Shown here: positions 44,560 to 53,357 of the stretch, one piece after another
Numbering within the stretch: the stretch's first letter is position 1
Layout: each line of letters starts with the position of its first letter
NCBI RefSeq assembly: GCF_004771275.1
Contig: NZ_RQEV01000012.1
Location: 429,429 to 493,428, forward strand
Source of the DNA: Leptospira fluminis
GTDB lineage: Bacteria; Spirochaetota; Leptospiria; Leptospirales; Leptospiraceae
Reading direction: 5' to 3'
Length of the DNA: 64,000 nucleotides
Notes under the pieces: model-generated
What the model was told of the DNA's origin: nothing
What the model saw: the letters and a program-made list of their open reading frames with translations, nothing else
Databases searched by the model: none
Made by a program: the position numbers and the translations under genes

Positions 44560-46206
44560 ATGCCTTCCTCACGCAAATCGAAAATTCCCGCCTCTAAAAC
44601 AACAATCTCATCCCAGGTCTATGACACTCTGATTATCGGAGGAGGAATCACCGGAGCAACCTTGCTTTGGGACGTTACTCTAAGAGGGATCAAAGCTTTG
44701 TTAGTGGAAAAGAACGATTTCGCTTCCGGGACCAGCCAGGCGACTTCCAAGCTGATTCATGGCGGACTTCGTTATCTGAAAAATGCTGAGTTCGGGTTGG
44801 TGAGAGAGTCGCTTCGAGAAAGACGTCTTCTTGCAAAGATCACTCCTCATGCGGTCAAAACGCTCGGCTTCCTGATGCCCGTTTACTCCTTTGCGGAAAA
44901 GGCGATGTTGGAAGCGGGCCTTCTCATGTACGACATGTTTTCCTACGATCGGAATCGGGAGATTTCCTCCGACCGGTGGATTCCACGGTTCCGTTTTCTG
45001 AGCAAAGAGGAGGCGGTGTTAGAGGCGCCGGCCCTTTCTCGGGAAGGATTGAAAGGCGCCTTTCTTTATTACGATTACCAAAATTTAAATCCCGAACGTC
45101 ATACATGCGAATTCATCTTTTCCGCGCAAAGAAACGGAGGAGAAGCCCGCAATTATACGGAACTCGTCGCGCTTACAAGACAGAAAGAAGAGATCTACCA
45201 AGCCATCCTCCTGGATAAGAGAACGGGAAAGAAAATGCCCGTCTTTGCCAAGACTGTTGTAAACGCAGCGGGACCCTGGGCGGATTTCGTGGAATCTCTG
45301 GCGGGAGTGGGCATGGATAAAATACTAGTGCGGTCCAAGGGAATCCATATCGTTACGAGGGCCATCCAAGGTAGCAAGGCCTTGGTTTTAAAGAAAAGAG
45401 ATAAGACTCATATGTTCGTCCTTCCCTGGAGAGGAAAGACCATCATCGGTACCACGGATACGGTTTATCAGGAATCTCCTGATAAATTCCGGGTAACTCG
45501 GAGGGATATCCGGGAGTTGTTGGATGAGATCAACCACGCGTACGGAAATACGGAACTGAAGGAAAGCGACGTGGAATTTTTTTACGGAGGAATGCGTCCT
45601 TTGGTGGAAGATTCCGGCGAGACTTCCGATACGTATAACGCATCTCGGAAAACCGAAATCATCGATCATAAGGAAAACGGCCTTCCAGGATTTTTTACGG
45701 CTCTAGGAGGCAAGTACACCACGAGTCGGGCCTTAGCGGAGAAAATCGCGGATAAGCTTTGCGATACCTTGCCCGGATCCTTTTTACCTTGCGAAACGAA
45801 TTTCGTTCCGTTAATTTCCGGAGAGTTCTCGGATTTTTCCTCTTTATTACGAGGATTGGCGAATAAGTTCCCCAAATTCGGAGGAGAAATTCTGGAAACT
45901 CTGGCGGAAAGATACGGAAGCCAATCCTACGAAATTCTGCCGCACGCAAAACCTGACGAAACGTTTGCAGTTTTGAATAACGGAGAAAAATTATATTCCG
46001 CGGAAATACGAACGATCGCCGCAGGAGAGGAGATTTATTCTGCCACGGATTTCTTTTTCAGAAGATCCGGGGCGGGAGTGCCCGGACTCCCTTCGCCTGA
46101 AAACCTATCCTTTATTCTGGACCATTTGGGCAAATCCTTGGGTTGGAACCAGGCAAGAAAGAACTCCGAAAAAACGAAAGTGATCGCGAGATACAAGTTC
46201 GATTGA
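44560..46206 (+). CDS. glpD: Aerobic glycerol-3-phosphate dehydrogenase
   Basis: Membrane-associated flavoenzyme oxidising sn-glycerol 3-phosphate to dihydroxyacetone phosphate with quinone. FAD motif IIGGGITGATLLWDVTLRG near residues 25-43. SGTSQATSKLIHGGLRYL is the signature GlpD/FAD-dependent region, with GTTDTVY and GGKYTTSR later. Length 548, normal. GlpD makes DHAP, the backbone of the substrate of the AGPS-like enzyme encoded divergently, which makes a shared pathway plausible. Start ATG 44560 follows GGAGG at 44534-44538 at long spacing. Confidence 0.94.
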   Translation: MPSSRKSKIPASKTTISSQVYDTLIIGGGITGATLLWDVTLRGIKALLVEKNDFASGTSQATSKLIHGGLRYLKNAEFGLVRESLRERRLLAKITPHAVKTLGFLMPVYSFAEKAMLEAGLLMYDMFSYDRNREISSDRWIPRFRFLSKEEAVLEAPALSREGLKGAFLYYDYQNLNPERHTCEFIFSAQRNGGEARNYTELVALTRQKEEIYQAILLDKRTGKKMPVFAKTVVNAAGPWADFVESLAGVGMDKILVRSKGIHIVTRAIQGSKALVLKKRDKTHMFVLPWRGKTIIGTTDTVYQESPDKFRVTRRDIRELLDEINHAYGNTELKESDVEFFYGGMRPLVEDSGETSDTYNASRKTEIIDHKENGLPGFFTALGGKYTTSRALAEKIADKLCDTLPGSFLPCETNFVPLISGEFSDFSSLLRGLANKFPKFGGEILETLAERYGSQSYEILPHAKPDETFAVLNNGEKLYSAEIRTIAAGEEIYSATDFFFRRSGAGVPGLPSPENLSFILDHLGKSLGWNQARKNSEKTKVIARYKFD

Positions 46207-46248
46207 GGTCCTCTTGAAGCGATCGGGAATGTCGTTTATGCCCGATCG

Positions 46249-46827
46249 TTAGAAAGTAAAGGTATTTGCGAGAACGACTCCCATAAAGTCCTTCACCACT
46301 TCCGTCACTTCCTCCAGTTTGATCGCCTCCCGGTCTACGATTCTTTGGCCTACCGTGCCCAAGATAATGCTGATTAACAGTCGGTTGAGATTCGGGTTGG
46401 TGATTCCCAGATGTTTCGTAATGATCGTAACGTATTCTTTCATCGCTTCCGCGATCAGTTGTTTTTCTTCCTCATGGTTTTTCAGTCGGGAAACGTCGCA
46501 TATGATGTATAAGAGATTTTGAAAGTAGCTCTCTCTCGCCTTGACCATGTTGAACAATGCGTCCACTCGTTTTTCGATGGACTGGTTTTCTTCCCCTTTC
46601 GAATATACCTGGAGTTCCTCGATGTCCTTACTGAGTACGAACTTGACTAATTCCTTAAATATATCCTCTTTCGTGGAGAAATAATGGTATAAGGTGCCGG
46701 TAGACACTTCCAATTCGGTTGCGATTTCCCGCATGGAAACCGCGGAATAACCTCGCCGTGCAAGTATGTCTACGCACTTGGATAATATTTCCGCTTTATA
46801 TTTTTCGTGATTTACGATTTTCGGCAT
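46249..46827 (-). CDS. TetR family transcriptional regulator
   Basis: N-terminal TetR helix-turn-helix: ILARRGYSAVSMREIATELEVSTGTLYHYFSTKEDIFKELV, in order helix 1-3 plus the TLYHYF turn at about residues 45-50. The C-terminal ligand domain is helical and unassigned. Length 192. ATG start at 46827. The gene is convergent with glpD and lies upstream of nothing on its own strand. Possible targets are its neighbours (glpD, AGPS-like, patatin, thioesterase) or itself; many TetR proteins near lipid genes bind acyl-CoA, but no ligand is shown here. Confidence 0.93.
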   Translation of the reverse strand: MPKIVNHEKYKAEILSKCVDILARRGYSAVSMREIATELEVSTGTLYHYFSTKEDIFKELVKFVLSKDIEELQVYSKGEENQSIEKRVDALFNMVKARESYFQNLLYIICDVSRLKNHEEEKQLIAEAMKEYVTIITKHLGITNPNLNRLLISIILGTVGQRIVDREAIKLEEVTEVVKDFMGVVLANTFTF

Positions 46828-47063
46828 TCCGACTTTCCTGAATCTGATACTCTAAAATCTTTCGAAGGGTTGATTGGTCCATCCCACAAATCCTTGAATG
46901 CTGCCTTAGATCAGGGTGGGTGAAAGACCGACTATAGGTGAAATTTCAATCGATTGAGATCCGTTCTTGCGATTGAAACCCTTACTGAGGCGATCGTGAG
47001 CTGGATTTGCACAGAATCGAACCCAGGTCCAGCAAGATTTCAGCTTCCCTCCAACCAAAGTAA
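46828..47063. other. Intergenic region between TetR and patatin genes, nothing assigned
   Basis: About 236 bases with no supported gene or RNA. It must hold the tetR promoter on the minus strand. A segment near 47008-47020 reads like the T-loop of a tRNA on the minus strand (GGTTCGATTC), but the stems do not pair, so it is not called. Confidence 0.3.
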
Positions 47064-48080
47064 TTATTTTATTTGTTCGAAAAAAGAAAGCAAGTTTTTT
47101 TTCCAATCCGGATAAAGATGTCCTAGGATTCGTCCTTTATTTCTTTCCGCATCCTCTTGGCCTTTCTCGAATGCATAACGAATTAAATTCGGTTTTGTGT
47201 AATCGAATCCCTGCTCGATAAAAGGGGATTCCGGGGAAATTAATAAGGTATTTTCCATCACCTCGGGAGATTTTCCGACTAGGGTGGTAGGTTCATAAAA
47301 GACTCCGATTTTAGGTAGGTCGGAACTGAAGTCTTCCAGGAGTAGATTGTTGGTCAACCCTCCGTCCAGATAATAATTCCCTCCTAAACTTTGCAGAGGT
47401 AATACCGGAAACGCCGAGCACGAATTCATGACGATCTGAGTAACGGTCTCATGATCGGAAAATTCCTTTTCAGAGAATGTCCGTTCTCTCCATCCCCATT
47501 CCTGCATTTTTTCCATGACATAGAACGGAGCCTTTCCTTTTCTTCTGAGTTCCTCGTCCTGAAAATAGGCTCGGATAATTCTCGCCGCTTTGGCTAAGAG
47601 AAGTCTCTGATTCGGCTCTCCGTTTTTATTTTTCTCCACCTTCTCGCCCGGAATTTCCACGGCGTGGATCCGAATTTTCGCGGCCTTGGATAAGAGTTTC
47701 GGAAGTTTTAAACAATAGCTGACGGTTCTACGAGCCATTCCGTCGTGAGGAAAAGGAGGCAAAATTCGTAAAAGACGATTCCAATAGAAATTTTTAGGAT
47801 TTCTGCGGGTCAGCTCTTCGAAATAGACAGAACTTTCCAATTCGGTTTCCGACAAAGTGCTGACTGCCATCGCCGCTCCGGCGCTGACTCCGGATACTTC
47901 CCGAACTTTGATTCCCCAAGTACGCAGTGCGAAGGCAAAGCCTAGTCCGTAAAACGCTTTGATTCCTCCGCCTGCAATGGCTAAAGCAATTTCTTTTTTC
48001 GTTCCGAATTCTCTCCAAATCGATTCCAAAAAAGAATGCTGTTGGCTCTTGGGTGGAGGAGTGCTCGTTTCGGAAGGCAT
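47064..48080 (-). CDS. Patatin-like phospholipase
   Basis: Lipid acyl hydrolase with a Ser-Asp dyad. The oxyanion loop is IAGGGIKAFYGLGFAFAL. The nucleophile elbow is GVSAG, with Ser about residue 66 from the ATG. The catalytic Asp is in YYLDGGLTNN (about residue 239). Length 338 from ATG 48080; a TTG 21 bases earlier is possible, but the ATG has a better AAAGAAG ribosome-binding site. No signal peptide, so likely cytoplasmic or at the inner leaflet. With the thioesterase and glpD nearby it may be part of phospholipid turnover. The thioesterase gene is divergent. Confidence 0.92.
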   Translation of the reverse strand: MPSETSTPPPKSQQHSFLESIWREFGTKKEIALAIAGGGIKAFYGLGFAFALRTWGIKVREVSGVSAGAAMAVSTLSETELESSVYFEELTRRNPKNFYWNRLLRILPPFPHDGMARRTVSYCLKLPKLLSKAAKIRIHAVEIPGEKVEKNKNGEPNQRLLLAKAARIIRAYFQDEELRRKGKAPFYVMEKMQEWGWRERTFSEKEFSDHETVTQIVMNSCSAFPVLPLQSLGGNYYLDGGLTNNLLLEDFSSDLPKIGVFYEPTTLVGKSPEVMENTLLISPESPFIEQGFDYTKPNLIRYAFEKGQEDAERNKGRILGHLYPDWKKNLLSFFEQIK

Positions 48081-48235
48081 GGCTTTTTCTTCTTTAGACA
48101 ACGAACACCGTTCGCGTGCAAGAAGAATTTGGGTCCATACCGGTTCCTAATATCCCAGGAAGTGATTTACGTTATGAAAGCGTAACAAAAAATCAGAGGA
48201 ATCCGTTTTTACAGACTGTGGTCGAGGAGAATTGC

Positions 48236-48700
48236 GTGTCCGAAGAAGAGAAATATTTGACTGAGATGCAGAAAGAATTGGAAAAATTTTCCAAATTCGC
48301 CCCTTCTTTTAAATTACCGCCTCCTGCGTTTGTGGAACTCTCGGGAGAATTTATTTCTTACCGGAGAAAAAAGGAACTTACCTGCAGTTTTTACATAGAA
48401 CCTAGATTTTCCAATCCGATGGGAGTTTTTCAAGGAGGCTTTCTCGCGGCCGCCTTCGACAATACTTTCGGGCCTCTGTGCTATCTGGCCGCCGGCAAAC
48501 CTACGACTACGTTAGAGCTGAGCGTAAGTTATATCCGTATGATCAAGGAAAACCAAAGAATCCGAGTGACCGCGCGGGTGGTAGCGAGGGGAAACCAGCA
48601 TATTTATCTGGAAGCCGAAGCCTTCGACGAAGAGGAAAAATTAGTCGCTAAATCGACTACGCAGGTGCTCATACTGAAATTTCCCGGAGAGCAGAGTTAA
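48236..48700 (+). CDS. PaaI-type hotdog thioesterase
   Basis: Hotdog-fold acyl-CoA thioesterase. The core has FSNPMGVFQGGFLAAAFDNTFGPL, the N..G..HGG..A...D signature with Gln in place of the usual His before GG, then TTLELSVSYIRMIKENQRIRVTARVVARGNQHIYLEAEAFDEEEKLVAKSTTQV as separate strands. GTG at 48236 behind GAGGAGA is preferred over an upstream ATG at 48116, since the first 40 residues of the longer form look non-conserved. Length 154. It probably hydrolyses acyl-CoA or a degradation intermediate. Confidence 0.8.
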   Translation: MSEEEKYLTEMQKELEKFSKFAPSFKLPPPAFVELSGEFISYRRKKELTCSFYIEPRFSNPMGVFQGGFLAAAFDNTFGPLCYLAAGKPTTTLELSVSYIRMIKENQRIRVTARVVARGNQHIYLEAEAFDEEEKLVAKSTTQVLILKFPGEQS

Positions 48701-48728
48701 GAGAAACGTAAATTCTTCTTTTCTACCT

Positions 48729-49559
48729 TCAGATCTCGGAATCGAGAGAAGCTGTACGGGTAATTCTTTCCAACGGAAGTTTACGCACGTGGTCGGTCAT
48801 TTCATGAAGAATATTCGCGGTGATATCTTTCATAATGTCGCCCATAACCTCGGTTTCCAGAATTTCGGCCACCATCTGACCGATGTTTTCTCCTAGCCTC
48901 CGTGAAATTTCCGACATAAAAGGAAGTTTGGAAACTTCTTCCAAAAGGAACTTGGATTGCAAGGATTCATTCACCTTTTCATGGAATCTTAGATTGTGTT
49001 TTGCAAAAGCCTGTTTTGCCAATTGGCTGTAGTCCAATCGAAGCATCACTTCCTCTACTCGTTCCAAAGAATGGAGAAACACCGCGTCCGCGATGGTGTC
49101 CACGATCACATCCCGGAAACGAAAGGTGATTTCGCGAGTCAGCGCTTCGCTGACGTTTTGACCTGAAGTTCCGAAACGGTAGAATGCGATCGCCAGCTTT
49201 ACTCCCCGCAATAATAGGAAGGGGCGTAGGAAAAAAAACGGAATAATTCCGACCGCTTCGTACCAATTCGTTTTTAGATACTTTTTCGGATCCCCTTTTT
49301 GTCGCAATTTGACGAACAGTTCGAAACCCCAAAGGACTAGAACCAGAAGATCGAAAATAAGAACATAGGTGGAAATATCCCTGTGCAGGAATTCTTTGTA
49401 GGTATTGATGAAGAGTAAAAGAAAAACGTCTATTGCGGCTATGGTAAGTAGAAAATAATCTCTCGTAGTCCCGGGGAGGATGCTTTTCCAATAACGAATC
49501 GTGCGGATGAAAGTACCGATGCGGGAAGTCCGCTGGGGCTTGGCTGTATTCTCCGTCAT
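48729..49559 (-). CDS. Membrane protein with helical cytoplasmic domain, ion-channel-like N-terminus
   Basis: From the ATG at 49559, 276 residues. The N-terminal third has membrane segments (YFLLTIAAIDVFLLLFINTY; YVLIFDLLVLVLWGFELFVKL; YEAVGIIPFFFLRPFLLLRGVKLA), resembling an S1-S4 voltage-sensor layout. No selectivity filter is seen, so it is not a proven channel. The C-terminal half is helical and charged, with an amphipathic stretch near the end (ILETEVMGDIMKDITANILHEMTDHV). The open frame reaches 49622, but the ATG is preferred. It is divergent from the NYN gene. Function unknown. Confidence 0.7.
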   Translation of the reverse strand: MTENTAKPQRTSRIGTFIRTIRYWKSILPGTTRDYFLLTIAAIDVFLLLFINTYKEFLHRDISTYVLIFDLLVLVLWGFELFVKLRQKGDPKKYLKTNWYEAVGIIPFFFLRPFLLLRGVKLAIAFYRFGTSGQNVSEALTREITFRFRDVIVDTIADAVFLHSLERVEEVMLRLDYSQLAKQAFAKHNLRFHEKVNESLQSKFLLEEVSKLPFMSEISRRLGENIGQMVAEILETEVMGDIMKDITANILHEMTDHVRKLPLERITRTASLDSEI

Positions 49560-49635
49560 TGCTTTCGGCCCGTCTTTCGGTAAGGTGTTTACAAGTTTTT
49601 CCGAAACGCTCAATCTGGTCACTAGATTTCACAGA

Positions 49636-50127
49636 ATGCATCTGGTCGTCGACGGTTTCAATTTAATCTACAAATTTCCCGAGCTGGAAGCGTTTATGTA
49701 TTCCGATAGGCTTCGGGAGGCAAGGGTAGGTCTGCTACGGATCCTAGAAGCGTATTCGGATAAGATTAAAAATCCAAATATTCACGTTTTTTTTGACGGA
49801 CGTAAGGAAAAAGGAAGCGAAGTTCGGAAAGACGCCTACGGAAAGATTAATGTATCTTTCAGCCAGGAATTGAAGGCCGATGACCTGATCAAGGATTATA
49901 TCAAATATTCCCCGCGTCCGGCGGACTTGTTCGTGGTAAGCTCGGACCAAGAAATTGTACTTTTTGCAAAACGATTAGGTTCAAAAACTATCTCATCCGA
50001 GGATTTCGCGGCAAAGGTTGTGGAATCATTTCTTGAGAAGCCGTCCGGGGAAGAAAAAGCTCCGGATCGAAAGCTTTCTCCGACGGAAATCCTCTATTGG
50101 AAAGAATTCTTTAAGAAGGGTAAATAA
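49636..50127 (+). CDS. NYN domain (YacP-like) RNA-binding nuclease
   Basis: PIN-like ribonuclease. From ATG 49636: HLVVDGFNLIYK gives the first acidic residue (Asp6), then VFFDGR, ELKADDLIKDYI and VVSSDQEIV carry the other conserved acidic residues. Length 163. YacP/Rae1 proteins cut mRNA on the ribosome in Firmicutes; for this protein, ribosome-linked RNA processing is inference. Ends 3 bases before the GTG of the second MBOAT gene. Confidence 0.8.
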   Translation: MHLVVDGFNLIYKFPELEAFMYSDRLREARVGLLRILEAYSDKIKNPNIHVFFDGRKEKGSEVRKDAYGKINVSFSQELKADDLIKDYIKYSPRPADLFVVSSDQEIVLFAKRLGSKTISSEDFAAKVVESFLEKPSGEEKAPDRKLSPTEILYWKEFFKKGK

Positions 50128-50130
50128 GAC

Positions 50131-51633
50131 GTGCTCTTTAATTCCGTCCTGTTCCTAATTTTCTTTTCCGCGGTTTATCTTATATATTGGCTTTCTCCCG
50201 AACGGAGGAGACAGGATGTACTTCTTGTTTCCAGCGCGGTTTTTTATGTTCTGAGTGCGGGGACACTTTTCGGCGGGTTGGGCTTTTTCACGCATTTTCT
50301 CGCAATCGTAAGCGCAAATTATTACGCTTATTATAAAATTAGGACTTCGGAATCGCATAAGAAAACTTGGATGTTCGTTGCCGTTCTATTGAACGTGATC
50401 AATCTGGGGTTCTTCAAATATTTCTATTTTATCAACCGGATCTTGGCGGACGTTACCGGATATCCGTTTTTCGAGGACGTTCCGCGGATTTTAAAAATAT
50501 CCCTTCCGCTTGCGGTGAGTTTCTACAGCTTTCAAATGATCGCTTCCGCGGTGGATGCTTACCGAAAACCGGAAGGCGATACCTTAACCTTTAAGCAGTT
50601 TCTTTCCTTCGTTCTATTTTTTCCTATTTTAATCGTGGGACCCATTCTTAGAACCAAGGATTTTTTCTCGAATCTGAACAATCTTACCTTGAACCGGGAA
50701 AGATTGGTACGGGCCGGATTTCTGATGATTTCCGGTTTGATTAAAAAGATTCTGATTGCGGATCCCGTCGCGAACGTGATCGCTCCCGTTTTTGGGAATC
50801 CAGGACAATACGACAATCTTTCTCTCGCATTGGCCGGTTTCGGATATACCGTTCAGGTATATTGCGATTTTTCCGGATTAACGGATATGGCTCGGTCCGT
50901 GGGGTTGATGTTCGGGTTCGAATTGCCGGAGAATTTTCGCGCACCTTTGTTTTCTCCGTCCGGCAGGGAACTCTGGCAGAGATGGCATATGACTCTTTCC
51001 TTTTGGCTCCGGGATTACGTTTATTTCTCGTTAGGCGGAAGTAAGAACGGGGAATGGAGAACGTATCTGAACCTGATCATCACGATGACGGTCGGGGGAA
51101 TTTGGCACGGCGCCGATTATACCTTCGTTGCATGGGGATTTTATTGGGGAGTCATCCTTGCAACGGAGCGCTTTTTTGTGAAACGTTTCGGATGGGAAGA
51201 CGGGGAATCCTCGAATCGATTCCTCACACTCGTCCGTGTTCAGATCGTTTTCGTACTTTTCTCATTCAGCGCGATTCTGTTTCGTTCGAACTCCGCCGGG
51301 AAAATGCTCCAGCACGTCCTAGGCTTGGTTACGAATATTCCGAATAGACTGTCTTCGCTTTTGTTAAGCAACGGTTCGGGTTGGCTGGAACAGGCGGCGG
51401 GATTGGTCTCCGGACCGGAGCCGTTTCGTTTGGAGCGTATGGAGAATATGGAAAAGCTCGCATATTCCTATGTCGGTTTCCTTTTCTTCCACTTCGTTCA
51501 ATACAAACCGGAATGGACGGACAAAATCCGAGGCAATAAGGTCCTGCTTCTTTTCCTTTCGGCGGTAATGACCGCATTTGCGATCGCCTTGTATTCCGAG
51601 GACGCCGGCGCCTGTATCTATTGCCAGTTTTAG
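50131..51633 (+). CDS. MBOAT family O-acyltransferase, second copy
   Basis: Homologous in layout to the gene at 24698. It shares the pattern LFNSVLFLIFFSAVYLIYW at the N-terminus, LLNVINLGFFKYFYF, LWQRWHMTLSFWLRDYVYFSLGG and the catalytic-His motif GGIWHGAD (His326). Length 500; start GTG at 50131, 3 bases after the NYN stop. A C-terminal extension of about 60 residues separates it from copy one. Partner gene follows after 19 bases. The acceptor is unknown. Confidence 0.92.
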   Translation: MLFNSVLFLIFFSAVYLIYWLSPERRRQDVLLVSSAVFYVLSAGTLFGGLGFFTHFLAIVSANYYAYYKIRTSESHKKTWMFVAVLLNVINLGFFKYFYFINRILADVTGYPFFEDVPRILKISLPLAVSFYSFQMIASAVDAYRKPEGDTLTFKQFLSFVLFFPILIVGPILRTKDFFSNLNNLTLNRERLVRAGFLMISGLIKKILIADPVANVIAPVFGNPGQYDNLSLALAGFGYTVQVYCDFSGLTDMARSVGLMFGFELPENFRAPLFSPSGRELWQRWHMTLSFWLRDYVYFSLGGSKNGEWRTYLNLIITMTVGGIWHGADYTFVAWGFYWGVILATERFFVKRFGWEDGESSNRFLTLVRVQIVFVLFSFSAILFRSNSAGKMLQHVLGLVTNIPNRLSSLLLSNGSGWLEQAAGLVSGPEPFRLERMENMEKLAYSYVGFLFFHFVQYKPEWTDKIRGNKVLLLFLSAVMTAFAIALYSEDAGACIYCQF

Positions 51634-51652
51634 CGAAGAACCGGAAACTCCT

Positions 51653-52732
51653 ATGAAAGAAAAAAAAATCCTTTTGATTCCATTCCTGATTCTCGCCTCT
51701 ATTCTGCTGCTGGACCGTTTTCTGACCAATTCGTATTTCATGCGATATTATTCGAATACTTTGGCGTATTTGAATTTTTCGAGTAAGCACGATCTCTACG
51801 AGGACTTGCGCGAATATCTGAAGCAACCTCTACCCGAAAGAAAAAAGGTACTCGTTTTTTTCGGAAACTCCAGGTCCCTTCTGTTTCCTTATCATGAACT
51901 GCGCAAGAAGTATCCGGATTGGATCATTTACAACTTTTCCGTTCCCGGAGGATCTCCGGATTATTTTCTGTATTGGGTGGAGAGATTGACCGGAGAGGGT
52001 TTGCGGCCGGATTTCGTGCTTCTTGACCAATCCATGGAAATCTATAATAAAACACCGGTATTGGCCTTGGATGAGGTTCTGGTTTACGGGCTTTCGCCGG
52101 GATTTTTATTCCGACATTGGAACCGTTACTCTAAAGAGGAATGGTCGGTCTTTCTGTCTAAACGAATGTTCCATATGTATCGGGATAGACCGAAACTTTG
52201 GAGAATTAAAGAGCGTCTCAAGAATAATTCCTACTGGGCGAATAATTATGCGGAAGCGGTCGTGCAAACCTTGAACACTCTCCAAGACCAGAAAGGCAGC
52301 ACGGCCAGGGATGCGAGCGTAGTGGCATTGGCGGAAGACCAACTGATCAAGAGGTCCGAATCCGATTTTCAATCCTATCTGAATCCGTATACGTTTCATA
52401 CCGACATGTTGGACATGCAAAGGGATTCGGTTAGACTTTTGAAAAACGCAAAAATTCCCTACGCCACGATATGGGTTCGCATTGCTAGACCGTATTATAA
52501 ATTGTACGGAACGAGAAAAACGGAAACTCCGGAGGGCCAAAGGATTCCATTAGAGATTTGGAATCAAGAAATCCGGAAATTCAACGAAGAAACCCAAACT
52601 ACACTTTGGAACATGAACGACGATCCGGAATATTCCTGCGATGACTTTTCCGATCCCGGCCACATGTCTCCGAGCTGCTATCCGGCTTACGGAGATTTTA
52701 TCTTTAAAAAGCTTTCCGAAGTTCGGGAATAA
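51653..52732 (+). CDS. DUF1574-like SGNH-type periplasmic protein, MBOAT partner, second copy
   Basis: N-terminal membrane anchor (KILLIPFLILASILLLD) and periplasmic domain, 359 residues. FFGNSRS gives Ser73 as candidate nucleophile (GNS instead of GDS). DPGH gives Asp334 and His337 (DxxH). Relation to copy one: same length, same order (FS..GG / FAGPQA), same last motif. ATG 51653 is preferred to the upstream in-frame start at 51578, which lies inside the MBOAT gene. Forms an MBOAT/SGNH pair with the preceding gene. Confidence 0.75.
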   Translation: MKEKKILLIPFLILASILLLDRFLTNSYFMRYYSNTLAYLNFSSKHDLYEDLREYLKQPLPERKKVLVFFGNSRSLLFPYHELRKKYPDWIIYNFSVPGGSPDYFLYWVERLTGEGLRPDFVLLDQSMEIYNKTPVLALDEVLVYGLSPGFLFRHWNRYSKEEWSVFLSKRMFHMYRDRPKLWRIKERLKNNSYWANNYAEAVVQTLNTLQDQKGSTARDASVVALAEDQLIKRSESDFQSYLNPYTFHTDMLDMQRDSVRLLKNAKIPYATIWVRIARPYYKLYGTRKTETPEGQRIPLEIWNQEIRKFNEETQTTLWNMNDDPEYSCDDFSDPGHMSPSCYPAYGDFIFKKLSEVRE

Positions 52733-52746
52733 AAGTCCGCCGTTCG

Positions 52747-53289
52747 TTAACGGAGTTGCAATCCGGATTCGACTTCATTTTTCTTTTCCCGACCCGAAAG
52801 AAGTTCGACGATTCTTAATGCAAATTCGAAAGCGGAGCCCGGACCTATGCTTGTCAACACGTCGCCGGATTCTTCCAAACGTGATCCGGTATATTCCGGC
52901 GATTCCGAAACGGAACCCGGAAAAGCGGTAAATTTCTGACCGGGTTCCAAGATGCCGTGGTTCTTCAATACTCTAGGGGCGGCGCAGATCGCGGAGATTT
53001 TGCGTTTTTCCGCTTTGAACCTCTTCAATAGGGAAAGAAGATTCGGATCTTGGTCCAAGTTTTGCGTGCCCTTGTTTCCTCCCGGAAGTACGATCATGTC
53101 GAATTCATCTTCCAGTATTTCCGACAATGTGGTGTCAGGAAGATGTTTTGTACCGCGAGACGCTTCGATCGGGCCGGGAACGAGCCCCGCGGTGGTGACG
53201 TGTATGCCCGCTCTCCGGAGGACGTCCACGATGATGACGGCTTCCATTTCTTCCATCCCCGCCGCGAACGGGACAAGCACCTTCGGCAT
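52747..53289 (-). CDS. DJ-1/PfpI family protein
   Basis: Small class I glutamine-amidotransferase-fold protein. Glu16 in MEEMEAVI and Cys102 in ISAICAAPRVL are the conserved pair of the DJ-1 active site. VLPGGNKGTQNL is the Gly-rich loop. Length 180. Members include glyoxalase/deglycase-type and chaperone-like proteins of oxidative stress; the exact role here is unassigned. Convergent with the second SGNH gene, which ends 14 bases away. Confidence 0.9.
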   Translation of the reverse strand: MPKVLVPFAAGMEEMEAVIIVDVLRRAGIHVTTAGLVPGPIEASRGTKHLPDTTLSEILEDEFDMIVLPGGNKGTQNLDQDPNLLSLLKRFKAEKRKISAICAAPRVLKNHGILEPGQKFTAFPGSVSESPEYTGSRLEESGDVLTSIGPGSAFEFALRIVELLSGREKKNEVESGLQLR

Positions 53290-53357
53290 AATTTCCCCCT
53301 TTAGAAAAGCGGATCTTAGAGTAGGGTAACTATGCCACTTTCCGTTTCGGAATCAAA

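Noticed and set aside
46985..47045. tRNA-like T-loop (GGTTCGATTC on the minus strand) between the tetR and patatin genes
   Set aside because: The T-stem arms do not pair, and no acceptor or D-arm could be placed around it.
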